A stretch of DNA of 38,981 bases, from the NCBI RefSeq assembly GCF_900109075.1, contig NZ_FNYS01000016.1, forward strand, positions 1 to 38,981. Direction: 5' to 3'. Below the pieces are notes generated by a model. The model saw only the letters and a list, made by a program, of their open reading frames with translations, did no database searches and was not told the DNA's origin. This DNA is from Myroides marinus (GTDB lineage Bacteria; Bacteroidota; Bacteroidia; Flavobacteriales; Flavobacteriaceae). Position 1 is the stretch's first letter. Each line of letters opens with the position of its first letter. Below are positions 1 through 7,709 of the stretch, piece by piece. The position numbers and the translations under genes are program-made.

Positions 1-306
1 AAACAAGCATATTTACTAGCTAATAATCTCAGAAACATATATAATTTAAAAATAGATAAAGAAATAGCGATGACTAAGCTTGCCCATTGGTTCAATGACA
101 TTGAAAAGACTTCAATCAAATACTTTAATACGGTTTTAAAGACTTTTAATGTACATTATAACGAAATCATTAATTACTTTAATAATAGAAGTACTAATGC
201 TTCTGCTGAATCATTTAATGCGAAAATTAAATACTTCCGTATGATGTATAGAGGGGTTAGAGATAAGAAGTTTTTTCTTTTTAGATTAACTAAACTTTTT
301 GCTTAG
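1..306 (+). CDS. ISL3-family transposase, C-terminal part (5' truncated by window edge)
   Basis: The frame is open from base 1 (KQAYLLANNLRNIY...) to a TAG at 304-306, so the ATG at 70 is internal and not the start. The 101 visible residues match the C-terminal end of a DDE transposase of the ISL3 family. The block RSTNASAESFNAKIK carries the glutamate expected to be the third catalytic acid, and it is followed by the usual basic segment and FFLFRL. The catalytic aspartates would lie upstream of the window. It cannot be judged from here whether the full gene is intact. Confidence 0.7.
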   Translation, partial: KQAYLLANNLRNIYNLKIDKEIAMTKLAHWFNDIEKTSIKYFNTVLKTFNVHYNEIINYFNNRSTNASAESFNAKIKYFRMMYRGVRDKKFFLFRLTKLFA

Positions 307-329
307 TCCCCAACTTTTGCAACTGATCC
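1..329 (+). mobile_element. 3' end of an ISL3-type insertion sequence
   Basis: This is the end of a transposase reading frame followed at once by a probable terminal inverted repeat. The segment at 308-329 (CCCCAACTTTTGCAACTGATCC) starts 1 bp after the transposase stop codon and looks like the outer end of an ISL3-family element. The left end and the target duplication lie outside the window, so the boundary cannot be proved. The element sits just beyond the L28-L33-DUF4295 operon. Confidence 0.55.
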
Positions 330-364
330 GTTAATACTAAATCACCCTAATTTTAATAAACAAA

Positions 365-391
365 AAAAGCTGTCTAATTAAGACAGCTTTT
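365..391 (-). terminator. Rho-independent terminator of the rpmB operon
   Basis: An 11-bp perfect stem (AAAAGCTGTCT / AGACAGCTTTT) encloses the loop AATTA. Its A/T-rich flanks give a U-tract in either direction. It lies 24 bp beyond the DUF4295 stop codon and separates the operon from the insertion sequence. Confidence 0.8.
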
Positions 392-414
392 CAAGATCTT
401 TTATAATGGTAAAA

Positions 415-567
415 TTACTTCTTGTTTAAGAAATCATCCACAAAATCAGGAGCCATAACAGACTCAACAAATGTGTAAGCTCCAGTTTTAGGAGATTTAA
501 CCATTTTGATTGCTTTAGTCAACTTTTTAGAAGAAGTTCTTAAAGTTGCTACGGTTTTCTTTGCCAT
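415..567 (-). CDS. DUF4295 family small basic protein
   Basis: This is a 50-residue basic protein, MAKKTVATLRTSSKKLTKAIKMV... ending DFVDDFLNKK. It is a Bacteroidota-specific family found directly after the L28 and L33 genes, which is its place here (9 bp after rpmG). The position and lysine-rich composition suggest a ribosome-associated role, but no function is established. The ATG at 567 is the only sensible start. In related genomes ftsY usually follows this gene; here a terminator and an insertion sequence follow. Confidence 0.9.
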   Translation of the reverse strand: MAKKTVATLRTSSKKLTKAIKMVKSPKTGAYTFVESVMAPDFVDDFLNKK

Positions 568-576
568 GACTAATAA

Positions 577-759
577 TTATTTAATTTCTTTGTGAACTGT
601 TACTTTCTTCATGATAGGATTGAATTTTTTGATCTCCAATCTATCAGGTGTGTTTTTCTTATTCTTAGTCGTGATGTATCTTGAAGTTCCTGGTAAACCA
701 GATGCTTTGTGTTCAGTACATTCTAAGATTACTTGAATTCTGTTCCCTTTCTTTGCCAT
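577..759 (-). CDS. rpmG: Large ribosomal subunit protein bL33
   Basis: A 60-residue protein of the 50S subunit. It starts [18 protein letters not shown] and carries the L33 signature around [19 protein letters not shown] and the FNP segment. Only one cysteine is present, so the two CxxC zinc-binding pairs are missing and this is the zinc-independent (C-minus) form. It lies 26 bp downstream of rpmB and 9 bp upstream of the DUF4295 gene, all on the minus strand. The length is normal for the family. Confidence 0.96.
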   Translation of the reverse strand: MAKKGNRIQVILECTEHKASGLPGTSRYITTKNKKNTPDRLEIKKFNPIMKKVTVHKEIK

Positions 760-785
760 CGTATTCTATTTTTTAATGGTACGAA

Positions 786-1022
786 TTATTTTACTAATCC
801 TTTTGCTTTTGCATCTTTCAATACAGCAACAATACCTTTTTTGTTAATTGTTTTTAATGCAGACGTTGATAATTTCAATGTTACCCATCTGTCTTCTTCA
901 GCAATGTAGAAACGTTTTTTAACTAAGTTCACAGAAAACTTTCTCTTAGTTTTATTCATCGCGTGAGAAACGTTGTTTCCAACCATTGCTCTTTTACCAG
1001 TAATTTCACAAACTCTTGACAT
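786..1022 (-). CDS. rpmB: Large ribosomal subunit protein bL28
   Basis: A 78-residue 50S subunit protein. The N-terminus [20 protein letters not shown] and the later segment [13 protein letters not shown] with [16 protein letters not shown] are diagnostic of bL28. It is the first gene of the rpmB-rpmG-DUF4295 operon and has its own Bacteroidota-type promoter at 1062-1093. Length and composition are normal. The cinA gene ends 82 bp upstream on the same strand without an obvious terminator between them, so some read-through is possible. Confidence 0.97.
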   Translation of the reverse strand: MSRVCEITGKRAMVGNNVSHAMNKTKRKFSVNLVKKRFYIAEEDRWVTLKLSTSALKTINKKGIVAVLKDAKAKGLVK

Positions 1023-1061
1023 TATTTCTTATCTTTTATTTCAATATTCAAAATCAGGGTG

Positions 1062-1093
1062 CAAAGTAACGAAAAAGAAAATTATCATACAAA
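1062..1093 (-). promoter_or_regulatory. Bacteroidota-type promoter for rpmB
   Basis: On the minus strand TTTG (1093-1090) is followed after 20 bp by TTACTTTG (1069-1062), one mismatch from TANNTTTG. Transcription would start near 1055, about 33 nt before the rpmB ATG. Confidence 0.5.
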
Positions 1094-1103
1094 TTCTTTT
1101 AGG

Positions 1104-2348
1104 TTATTTTTTTAATATTTCGTTATATATCAATTCTAAACCCTTTGCTATAGCACTATTTACAACCTTTTCTCGAGGTTGACCTAATTGATATTTTTTT
1201 GCAAATACTCCATTAGGTGTTGCGATACCTATACACACTATTCCAACTTCTTCATCCGAATCTCCTTTAGAAGGTCCAGCGTTTCCTGTAGTAGAAATTG
1301 CATAATCGCTTTTAAACTTTAATCGTGCTTGGGTAGCCATTTCTATAGCTACTTCTTCACTGACTACAGTATGCTTATAAATTGTATCTAAGTTCACTCC
1401 TAACATATCTACTTTACTCTCGGTAGCATAACATACTATTCCTCCTTTAAAGTAGCTAGATGAACCAGGCATAGTATTGAACATCACTGCTAAACGTCCA
1501 CCTGTACAACTTTCTGCAAAAGAAATAGTTTTATTTCTAATTTGCAACTCTTTTATAATAATTTCAGGAAAGTCGATATCCTCGTAAGCTCTAATATACT
1601 TTCTTGCAGATTCAGGAATTCTATCAATCTGCATTTCAATACTTTGTAATAAATAATCTTGATTAGCACCTCTACTTGACAAACGTAATCTTACTTTTCC
1701 TGGACTAGGTAAGTAAGCTAATTTTATCTCTGAAGGTAAATTATTTTCCCAATCTTCTAAATATTCAGCCAATAAACTCTCCCCTATTCCATAAGTTATA
1801 ATTGTTTTATGGATATTAAAAACACCTTTAAAGTGTTCTTTTATATATGGTACTAACTGTTCTTGAAATATTGTTTTCATTTCAAATGGAACACCAGGAA
1901 AAGAAACAAATACTGTATTCTCTTTCTGCATTAACATTCCTGGAGCAGTCCCTACACTATTAAATAATACAGTAGAAGTAGATGGTACTAAACCTTGTTG
2001 TTTATTAATTTCAGATATTGGTTTCTTAAAATAGTTTTCTAATAGTACAGTCACATGAGCTAAGACTTCTTCATTCATCACTAAATGATCATCAAAAAAA
2101 TCACAGAAAACCTTCTTAGTCACATCATCTTTAGTGGGGCCTAACCCTCCTGTCATTATAACTAAATCCACAGTCCCTACTTGTGAGGCCATAGCTTGTT
2201 CTATAGATATTTTTTTATCTGAAATTGTTTTAATTTCAACAACTTCAAATCCTAGAGCATCGAGTTCTTTTGCCAAATACGTAGAATTAGTATCTACAAT
2301 CTGTCCAATAAGAATCTCATCCCCTATAGTGATTATACTTGCTCTCAT
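1104..2348 (-). CDS. cinA: CinA-like protein (competence/damage-inducible; NMN deamidase-type C-terminal domain)
   Basis: A 414-residue two-domain protein of normal family length. Residues 1-170 form a molybdopterin-binding-like (MoCF) domain: IITIGDEILIGQIVDTNS at the N-terminus, then MTGGLGPTKDDVTK and VSFPGVPFEMK. Residues 255-412 form the CinA amidase domain with the nucleophile segment SFAESCTGGRLA and STTGNAGP. CinA proteins hydrolyse nicotinamide mononucleotide (pyridine nucleotide recycling) and/or ADP-ribose. It is the last gene of a minus-strand operon, 9 bp after the Hpt-like gene. The ATG at 2348 gives the conserved N-terminus. Which of the two reactions this protein carries out cannot be read from the sequence. 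Confidence 0.95.
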   Translation of the reverse strand: MRASIITIGDEILIGQIVDTNSTYLAKELDALGFEVVEIKTISDKKISIEQAMASQVGTVDLVIMTGGLGPTKDDVTKKVFCDFFDDHLVMNEEVLAHVTVLLENYFKKPISEINKQQGLVPSTSTVLFNSVGTAPGMLMQKENTVFVSFPGVPFEMKTIFQEQLVPYIKEHFKGVFNIHKTIITYGIGESLLAEYLEDWENNLPSEIKLAYLPSPGKVRLRLSSRGANQDYLLQSIEMQIDRIPESARKYIRAYEDIDFPEIIIKELQIRNKTISFAESCTGGRLAVMFNTMPGSSSYFKGGIVCYATESKVDMLGVNLDTIYKHTVVSEEVAIEMATQARLKFKSDYAISTTGNAGPSKGDSDEEVGIVCIGIATPNGVFAKKYQLGQPREKVVNSAIAKGLELIYNEILKK

Positions 2349-2357
2349 TCTTTACTC

Positions 2358-2702
2358 TTATAAACTAAAATCTTTCTTTATCTCTTTTCGAGCACACTTA
2401 ACACGCTCCTTAAATATTTTGAAAGTTTCTTTTATAGCTTTAGTTTTTCCTTTTTCTTTAGCCCATTTATCTATTAAAGAAGCATCTTCTATTGCTTGTT
2501 CCATTCCTAAGAACTCTAAAGAAGGCATTAGTTGATTAGTACTTTCTGCTACACTAGCATAATCCTTGTCATTAATTCCTTTCTTTATCTGTTTTAACCA
2601 ATCTTTTGATTCATCTACAAAAACAACTAAACCAGCTTTTACTACTGCCTGATCATCATTATATGTAACCAATATTGGTCCTAAGTCGTAGTGAAGTGCC
2701 AT
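2358..2702 (-). CDS. Hpt-like protein lacking the phosphoryl-accepting histidine
   Basis: A 114-residue helical protein resembling the histidine phosphotransfer (Hpt) four-helix fold. The segment AESTNQLMPSLEFLGM (residues 52-67) lines up with the Hpt phosphorylation motif AHxLKPSxxxxG, but the phospho-accepting histidine position is Asn56 and the following lysine is Met59. It therefore should not transfer phosphate. It may act as a scaffold or a pseudo-Hpt. It lies between the FAH-family gene (4 bp gap) and cinA (9 bp gap), so it is co-transcribed with housekeeping genes and has no kinase or response regulator nearby. The family assignment rests on motif shape and length. Confidence 0.65.
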   Translation of the reverse strand: MALHYDLGPILVTYNDDQAVVKAGLVVFVDESKDWLKQIKKGINDKDYASVAESTNQLMPSLEFLGMEQAIEDASLIDKWAKEKGKTKAIKETFKIFKERVKCARKEIKKDFSL

Positions 2703-2706
2703 ACTC

Positions 2707-3318
2707 TTATTTTACATTTAAACGGAACAACTTTTTACCTGCTAACACTCCTTCTAATATATCTCCATCATTAACTTTTCCAACTCCTTTAGGAGTTCCT
2801 GTAAAAATTAAATCTCCTTTTTTCAAAGTAAAATATTTAGAAACCTCAGCAATAGTTTCATCTATATTCCAAATCATTTGGGAAGTACTAGCTTCTTGAA
2901 CAGTATTACCATTTTGTATTAATGAGAATGTAGTATCATATAAATTAACTAATTCTTTCTTATCTATAAACTCACCTAACATAGCTGACCCATCAAAAGC
3001 TTTTGCTTTCTCCCAAGGCAATCCTTTTTCTTTTAGCTTACTTTGCATGTCTCTAGCTGTAAAATCAATACCTACTGTTACCTCATCGTAATACTTATGT
3101 GCAAACTTAGGCTCAATATACTTTCCTACTTTAGTGATTTTTACAACAACTTCAATTTCATAATGAATATCATTAGAGAATTCAGGAATTGCAAAAGGGC
3201 ATTCTCTGCCTAATAAAGCAGAATCAGGTTTTATAAATAATACAGGTTCTGAAGGTCTTTCATTATTTAACTCCTCAATATGCTCTACATAATTTCTTCC
3301 AATACAAACTATCTTCAT
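2707..3318 (-). CDS. Fumarylacetoacetate hydrolase (FAH) family protein
   Basis: A 203-residue single-domain FAH-fold enzyme. It starts directly with the core motif IGRNYVEHIEEL, then EPVLFIKPDSALL. HYEIEVVVKI provides acidic metal ligands, VGIDFTARDMQ the conserved aspartate region, and LIFTGTPKGVG the C-terminal loop. Family members act on acylpyruvates, oxaloacetate or related 2-oxo acids with Mg2+ or Mn2+ in the cytoplasm. The substrate cannot be assigned from sequence alone; short bacterial forms like this are often acylpyruvase or oxaloacetate decarboxylase-like. It lies 11 bp after the exonuclease gene in the same operon. Confidence 0.9.
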   Translation of the reverse strand: MKIVCIGRNYVEHIEELNNERPSEPVLFIKPDSALLGRECPFAIPEFSNDIHYEIEVVVKITKVGKYIEPKFAHKYYDEVTVGIDFTARDMQSKLKEKGLPWEKAKAFDGSAMLGEFIDKKELVNLYDTTFSLIQNGNTVQEASTSQMIWNIDETIAEVSKYFTLKKGDLIFTGTPKGVGKVNDGDILEGVLAGKKLFRLNVK

Positions 3319-3329
3319 AAAGATACTTA

Positions 3330-4103
3330 TTACAACTTATTATTTAATTTTCTCAATTTTAACCCTGTCAATACTTTTTTAGTGTATAGAGGAAAATCTG
3401 CATTCTGAATCCAACCATAATAACCTGGTTCATTCTCCAACACCTCATCAACTAAAGCTCCTTTATGCTTACCAAAGGTAAAAATCTCTTTCCCTTCTTC
3501 ATTTAGAGCGATAAAACCAGCAAAGTCAACACTTTTTTTACGAGTAGTAAACTCAGATAATGATTTCATATCATTATCTAAATCTTCGTATCGATCTAAC
3601 TGTGCTTTTAAAATTTCATAAGTCGCATTTGTATCTGCAGAAGCAGAGTGAGCGTTTTCTAAAGTTTCATTACAATAGAATCTATAAGCAGCACTTAATG
3701 TACGTTCTTCTTTTTTGTGAAATATAGTTTGAATATCAACAGAGACACGATTTCCCATCTCAAAATCTACTCCAGCTCTTAATAGCTCTTCTGCTAATAA
3801 AGGAATATCAAATCGATCTGAATTAAATCCAGCCAAGTCAGAATCTTTAATCATATTATAAACTAATGGTGCCAATTCTTTAAACGTTGGCTCATTAGCT
3901 ACTTTTTCATCAGTAATACCATGTATTGCAGTAGACTGAGCAGGAATAGGTCGCTCCGGATTTACTAACCAAGTCTTACTTTCTTTATTTCCATTAGGAA
4001 ATACTTTTAATATTGATATTTCTACTATTCTGTCTCTTGCTACGTCTATACCAGTCGTTTCTAAATCGAAGAAACAGATTGGTCTATGTAATTTCAACTC
4101 CAT
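3330..4103 (-). CDS. DEDDh-family 3'-5' exonuclease (DnaQ-like)
   Basis: A 257-residue exonuclease. Exo I is FFDLETTG (Asp13, Glu15), Exo II is GFNSDRFDIPLL, and Exo III is HSASADTNAT with the His-x4-Asp pair of the DEDDh class. A C-terminal segment, FTFGKHKG with YYGWIQNADFP, resembles the extra domain of exonuclease X-like proteins. The likely role is DNA proofreading or repair. The ATG at 4103 was chosen over one 33 bp further out because a perfect -7 element overlaps the longer start. It is the first gene of the exonuclease-FAH-Hpt-like-cinA operon. Confidence 0.9.
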   Translation of the reverse strand: MELKLHRPICFFDLETTGIDVARDRIVEISILKVFPNGNKESKTWLVNPERPIPAQSTAIHGITDEKVANEPTFKELAPLVYNMIKDSDLAGFNSDRFDIPLLAEELLRAGVDFEMGNRVSVDIQTIFHKKEERTLSAAYRFYCNETLENAHSASADTNATYEILKAQLDRYEDLDNDMKSLSEFTTRKKSVDFAGFIALNEEGKEIFTFGKHKGALVDEVLENEPGYYGWIQNADFPLYTKKVLTGLKLRKLNNKL

Positions 4104-4124
4104 TATTCTATTTTTATTTAAATA

Positions 4125-4153
4125 CAAATATAACAAATGTAAACTTTAGCAAA
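4125..4153 (-). promoter_or_regulatory. Promoter of the exonuclease-FAH-Hpt-cinA operon
   Basis: On the minus strand TTTG (4153-4150), a 17-bp spacer and TATATTTG (4132-4125) match the Bacteroidota consensus exactly. The start site would lie near 4118, about 15 nt before the ATG at 4103. This supports the shorter start for the exonuclease. Confidence 0.6.
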
Positions 4154-4243
4154 TTAAAATCCGTTACTAACTTTTTTATCATTGCCATCTGCTAATTATA
4201 AATTTTCTTCTATATCCTCTCTAAGATAATAACTTTTACCATA

Positions 4244-4279
4244 AAAAAGTAAAGGCTATCCCAATTTAGGACAGCCTTT
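4244..4279 (-). terminator. Terminator of the cytochrome c peroxidase gene
   Basis: The stem AAAGGCTATCC / GGACAGCCTTT has one mismatch. On the minus strand it is followed by ACTTTTTT. It lies 35 bp beyond the peroxidase stop codon. Confidence 0.7.
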
Positions 4280-4313
4280 GCTAAAACAATTAAAATAACA
4301 TATCTAACTTAAC

Positions 4314-5345
4314 TTATGACTCGAAAGGTGATTTCTTAACTTCTGTCGCTATATCACTAGATAAACTACCTAAGAAAACAGTTATATCATCTATTTGTTC
4401 TTGACTAAGTTTTACATTAGTCTGTAAACTAGCCATTATACGTACCGCTTCTTTCAAATCTTTAACTGATCCATCGTGAAAATAAGGTCCTGTATGCTCT
4501 ATATTTCTCAAACCAGGTACTTTAAACATATATTTTTCAGCATCTTTTTTGCTCAAATCAGCTAATCCATTATCAACTTTACTAGATTTAGTCTCTTGCC
4601 AATAATCTCCATATACACCAAATTTTTGGAACATCTGTCCTCCTAAAGCTACACCATTATGACAAGTAATACACCCTACTGAGATAAATGTCTCTAATCC
4701 TTTTTGTTCTTGAGCTGATAATGCCTTTACATCTCCATCCAAAAACTTATCAAATCTACTCTCTGGCATTAAAGTACGTTCAAAGGCACCTATTGCATTC
4801 GTTATATTCTTAAATGTGATAGGTTGTTTATCTTCCTTATATACTACAGCAAATTTCTCCTTGTACATATCTATCTTACGAAGTTTATTTTCTAATTCCT
4901 TCTCATCTTTAATATTGTGTTCTACAGGGTTTAAGATAGGTCCCCCAGCCTGCTCTTCTACATCCTTAGCTCTACCATCCCAAAACTGCATACTGTGTAA
5001 GGCAGCGTGAAATACTGTAGGGGAATTACGCCCCCCTAAAGAACCATCATCTCCTGGAGAGAAAGCTAAATTATCTACTCCATAAGTATTCAAATTGTGA
5101 CAAGAATTACAGCTTATATTCCCATCTTTAGAAAGGCGTGTATCAAAATATAGATACTTCCCTAAAGCTACCTTATCAGGATCTAAGTCACTATTCTCTA
5201 CGGATGATAGTGGTTGAAAATAAGCCGAAGCCTTAGTTAGTAATTCTGACTTCACTTCTTCTTTTCCTTCAGGGTTATTTGTTTGATCTTTTTTACAACT
5301 TACAAACGTCAATAAAACAGTAAGTAAAACAACTTGCTTTTTCAT
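4314..5345 (-). CDS. Di-haem cytochrome c peroxidase (MauG/CcpA family) lipoprotein
   Basis: A 343-residue di-haem protein. Two CxxCH haem-binding motifs are visible, CNSCH (Cys79, Cys82, His83) and CITCH (Cys225, Cys228, His229). The conserved segments RLSKDG, NSPTVFHAALHS, FWDGRAKD, FERTLMPESRFDKF and the late FKVPGLRNIEHTGPYFHDGS are typical of bacterial cytochrome c peroxidases, which reduce H2O2 to water with electrons from small cytochromes. A lipobox (FVSC, Cys17) after a short hydrophobic segment predicts a membrane-anchored lipoprotein in the periplasm. The gene is monocistronic, with its own terminator, and a perfect palindrome lies upstream at 5403-5414. Confidence 0.95.
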   Translation of the reverse strand: MKKQVVLLTVLLTFVSCKKDQTNNPEGKEEVKSELLTKASAYFQPLSSVENSDLDPDKVALGKYLYFDTRLSKDGNISCNSCHNLNTYGVDNLAFSPGDDGSLGGRNSPTVFHAALHSMQFWDGRAKDVEEQAGGPILNPVEHNIKDEKELENKLRKIDMYKEKFAVVYKEDKQPITFKNITNAIGAFERTLMPESRFDKFLDGDVKALSAQEQKGLETFISVGCITCHNGVALGGQMFQKFGVYGDYWQETKSSKVDNGLADLSKKDAEKYMFKVPGLRNIEHTGPYFHDGSVKDLKEAVRIMASLQTNVKLSQEQIDDITVFLGSLSSDIATEVKKSPFES

Positions 5346-5372
5346 AACTAATACTACTTTGATTTATAGTAT

Positions 5373-5414
5373 CAAGGTACCCACTATAATAATCACATAA
5401 TATGACATATGTCA
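5373..5414 (-). promoter_or_regulatory. Candidate activator-dependent promoter of the cytochrome c peroxidase gene
   Basis: On the minus strand a weak -7 element TACCTTG (5379-5373) has no recognisable TTTG at -33. In that place lies a perfect 12-bp palindrome, TGACATATGTCA (5403-5414), centred about 39-41 bp before the inferred start. This is the class II activator position used by Crp/Fnr proteins. The site is inferred from shape only. Confidence 0.4.
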
Positions 5415-5520
5415 CTTTAATTTATCACATCTTATTTTATCACTTTATCAAACTAATACTTACAAAATAAACATATACTCAACAAAAACTTTCAAAATAA
5501 ACACATTGCTTAAATTTCAT

Positions 5521-5551
5521 TTTGTTTTATTGAATATTTATTCTATTTTGG
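5521..5551 (+). promoter_or_regulatory. Promoter of the lipoprotein gene at 5577
   Basis: TTTG (5521-5524) is followed after 19 bp by TATTTTGG (5544-5551), one mismatch from TANNTTTG. Transcription would start near 5557, 20 nt before the ATG. Confidence 0.45.
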
Positions 5552-5576
5552 CTACAACCAACAACGATTAAACACT

Positions 5577-6026
5577 ATGAAAGCAATTTACTCACTCCTA
5601 TTGTCACTAGCTTTAGCTACACTTATTGTTAGCTGTCAGACCACAGAGACTATTGTATCTTCTCCCTACAAACTTGAAAAGAAGAAGTCTATAGTTTACT
5701 CTGCTAAGACCTTTATGTTTAAAAATTATTATTTCACCTACCAAGACGGAGAAGCTACTTTGGTATATCAACAAGATTCTAAATTAAATCAAGACAGCAC
5801 TCCTATTTATCTAACTCTTACAGAAAACAAAGAAAATACGAGATACCAAGAATTTATAGATAAAAGCAAACAAATAACAGTCAAAATAATAAGTGACCAC
5901 GAAGTTAGGTTACAGTTAGATAGAGCCAGATATACACTATACACCTCTAATCACCTTAAAGAAGTAAATGCTGACACACACCGTATCTTAGCAAATAGCT
6001 CTATTTGGAAAAACGACAGATACTAA
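5577..6026 (+). CDS. Small lipoprotein of unknown function
   Basis: A 149-residue protein. It begins with a hydrophobic signal (MKAIYSLLLSLALATLIV) and a lipobox ending at Cys20 (IVSC), so it is an exported lipoprotein. The mature part is rich in beta-prone and charged residues, with no motif I recognise. It has its own promoter and ends before a long shared hairpin terminator. It is the only plus-strand gene among minus-strand neighbours from rpmB to the peroxiredoxin, so it is probably a single transcription unit. Confidence 0.8.
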   Translation: MKAIYSLLLSLALATLIVSCQTTETIVSSPYKLEKKKSIVYSAKTFMFKNYYFTYQDGEATLVYQQDSKLNQDSTPIYLTLTENKENTRYQEFIDKSKQITVKIISDHEVRLQLDRARYTLYTSNHLKEVNADTHRILANSSIWKNDRY

Positions 6027-6060
6027 CTATCTAAATTATTTTCTAAAACAAGAACTTACT

Positions 6061-6106
6061 ATAAAAGAAGAAGCTACTTATTTTCATAAGTAGCTTCTTC
6101 TTTTAT
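6061..6106. terminator. Long bidirectional terminator hairpin
   Basis: A perfect 21-bp stem (6061-6081 with 6086-6106) encloses the 4-nt loop TTTC. It serves the converging lipoprotein (+) and thioesterase (-) genes. The right arm contains the stop codon of the thioesterase gene. Runs of T (6101-6104) and A (6063-6066) give U-tracts in both directions. Confidence 0.85.
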
Positions 6107-6540
6107 AACTCTGGCTCGTAAGACGTAATCTCTTCTCTCATCCATGAAGGCAATTCTATAGTCTTCTTTTCTTTCATATCTATCATTACCTGTATACTTG
6201 TTCCGATAGCATGTAAGATTAACTCCCTATTCTCTCCTTCACTTACTATAGCATATTCAATCTCAAAACTTTTGCTGCCCATTTTTGAAATCCTCACACC
6301 AATTCTAGGGTGTTTGACATCCAATTTTATTTCTTTAATATAATTACAAGAAATATTTGCAATTACAAACATATGCTTAAACCAATCCCAAGTCTTACTA
6401 GCCTGGTTCATATAATATCCTCTTCCTATCTGAAAATAATCGATATACATAACATTATTTACGTGCCCTAAAGCATCCATATCACTCCATCTAATTTCTA
6501 AAGGATGGTAAAATCTAAAACTATTACTATTAAACTCCAT
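6103..6540 (-). CDS. Acyl-CoA thioesterase, 4-hydroxybenzoyl-CoA thioesterase (hotdog) family
   Basis: A 145-residue single hotdog domain. The motif EIRWSDMDALGHVNNVMYIDYF (residues 15-36) contains the catalytic Asp22 and the GHVNN turn of the 4HBT/YbgC type. These cytoplasmic enzymes hydrolyse acyl-CoA thioesters. Chain length and physiological substrate are not predictable here. The gene starts with an ATG at 6540 and stands 64 bp downstream of the DUF4421 gene on the same strand. Its end overlaps the terminator hairpin. Confidence 0.9.
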   Translation of the reverse strand: MEFNSNSFRFYHPLEIRWSDMDALGHVNNVMYIDYFQIGRGYYMNQASKTWDWFKHMFVIANISCNYIKEIKLDVKHPRIGVRISKMGSKSFEIEYAIVSEGENRELILHAIGTSIQVMIDMKEKKTIELPSWMREEITSYEPEL

Positions 6541-6604
6541 ATTGTGTTATCTATATTTTTGAAACGTCAAGATAAGAAAAACATCCTAAACCTAAAGTTT
6601 TTCA

Positions 6605-7618
6605 CTATTCTATATCAGAAACTAACTCATTATTCTTCTTTCCAAATATAGCTTCTTTCCAATCATAATCCTTTTGCAAAAAAGGAATCTCTTTTTTTAG
6701 TTTAAAACGTTTAATTACTGTAAAGCTAAATGTACTAGTTAATAAACTAGATTGATAAGTTTCCTTAAAGTTTAAGTACAGTCCATTAGAAAGTGTAGAA
6801 GCACTCACAATCCAATTCTCTCCAATATATCCAATAGAAAATCGACCTATTACTGAAGGGTTAACAATAAAAACAGTTTTACGAGTCAGTAAATTCTCTT
6901 CTACAGCCCCATTAACTCCAAGTGTAATAGCCCCAGCTACTAAGACCTTCTTAAATGGTACCCAATTATAACCGTATCCTATATTAGGCCCAAAGTGATA
7001 CGTTTTTTTGTCATAGTCATCAATAGCATCCGAAGCTACAGGAATATTACGTAGAGAAGAATAAAACACACCTCCCCCTAATAATAATGATCCTGCCGAT
7101 TTGAACTGAGTCTTATTAAAATCATAGGCAGCTCCTAACGAATACTTTTCACTATTCCACACATACTGAAACAAACCTCCGTACATATGTATTTTAAAAT
7201 CTGGAAATATATTGTCATCGCTAGGAATGTTCTCTTTAGTATCATTTGTATAACTATAAAAACCTTTATTGCGTTTATAGTATAAATCAATCAAAAATTT
7301 ATCACCATAATAATGATATTGAAAATCAGTAGCTTTTGTTTTTCCTTTCTCTTTGTCACGCATAAAAGAAAAACCATAACTAAAACTTAAAGAAGAACTT
7401 CTCCATAAAAAACCTAAACCAATACTAGTTGGTTTATTAGACTGATAAGTTTGTTTATTTTTTCCATCCTCTAACGTATAATCTAATGCTAATATATCTT
7501 TTCCAAACGCTATTTTAACGCCATAAGGTTGCTTGTGCTCTTTTACATATAGTGAATCTACCTGAGCAAATCCAAGCACTGAACAAAAAACAAACACAAT
7601 GATTAAAAAGTTCCTCAC
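6605..7618 (-). CDS. DUF4421 outer-membrane protein
   Basis: A 337-residue exported protein with a classical signal peptide (MRNFLIIVFVFCSVLGFAQ, cleavage after FAQ). The pattern of alternating aromatic/hydrophobic strands, such as SIGLGFLWRSSSLSFSYGFSF and NIGYGYNWVPFKKVLVAG, is that of a Bacteroidota outer-membrane beta-barrel. The overall layout, including the early KIAFGKDILALDY strand and repeated GYGYNW-type strands, matches DUF4421. No biochemical role is established. It lies between the unknown gene at 7710 and the thioesterase, all minus strand, and may be co-transcribed with the latter. Confidence 0.8.
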   Translation of the reverse strand: MRNFLIIVFVFCSVLGFAQVDSLYVKEHKQPYGVKIAFGKDILALDYTLEDGKNKQTYQSNKPTSIGLGFLWRSSSLSFSYGFSFMRDKEKGKTKATDFQYHYYGDKFLIDLYYKRNKGFYSYTNDTKENIPSDDNIFPDFKIHMYGGLFQYVWNSEKYSLGAAYDFNKTQFKSAGSLLLGGGVFYSSLRNIPVASDAIDDYDKKTYHFGPNIGYGYNWVPFKKVLVAGAITLGVNGAVEENLLTRKTVFIVNPSVIGRFSIGYIGENWIVSASTLSNGLYLNFKETYQSSLLTSTFSFTVIKRFKLKKEIPFLQKDYDWKEAIFGKKNNELVSDIE

Positions 7619-7654
7619 ACAATCTTATTTATTCTTTCACAAAACAATATTAAT

Positions 7655-7684
7655 AAAAAAACCTCCAGTACAATACTGAAGGTT
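7655..7684 (-). terminator. Terminator of the gene at 7710-8114
   Basis: The stem AACCTCCAGTA / TACTGAAGGTT (7660-7670 with 7674-7684, one mismatch) has a CAA loop. On the minus strand it is followed by a run of T (plus-strand A run at 7655-7660). It lies 25 bp after the stop codon. Confidence 0.7.
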
Positions 7685-7709
7685 AGTTTTATTATATACT
7701 AATATTTTT

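Noticed and set aside
7185..7192. Third copy of the ACATATGT core
   Set aside because: It lies within the DUF4421 coding region, away from any promoter, and the 8-mer is expected once or twice by chance here.
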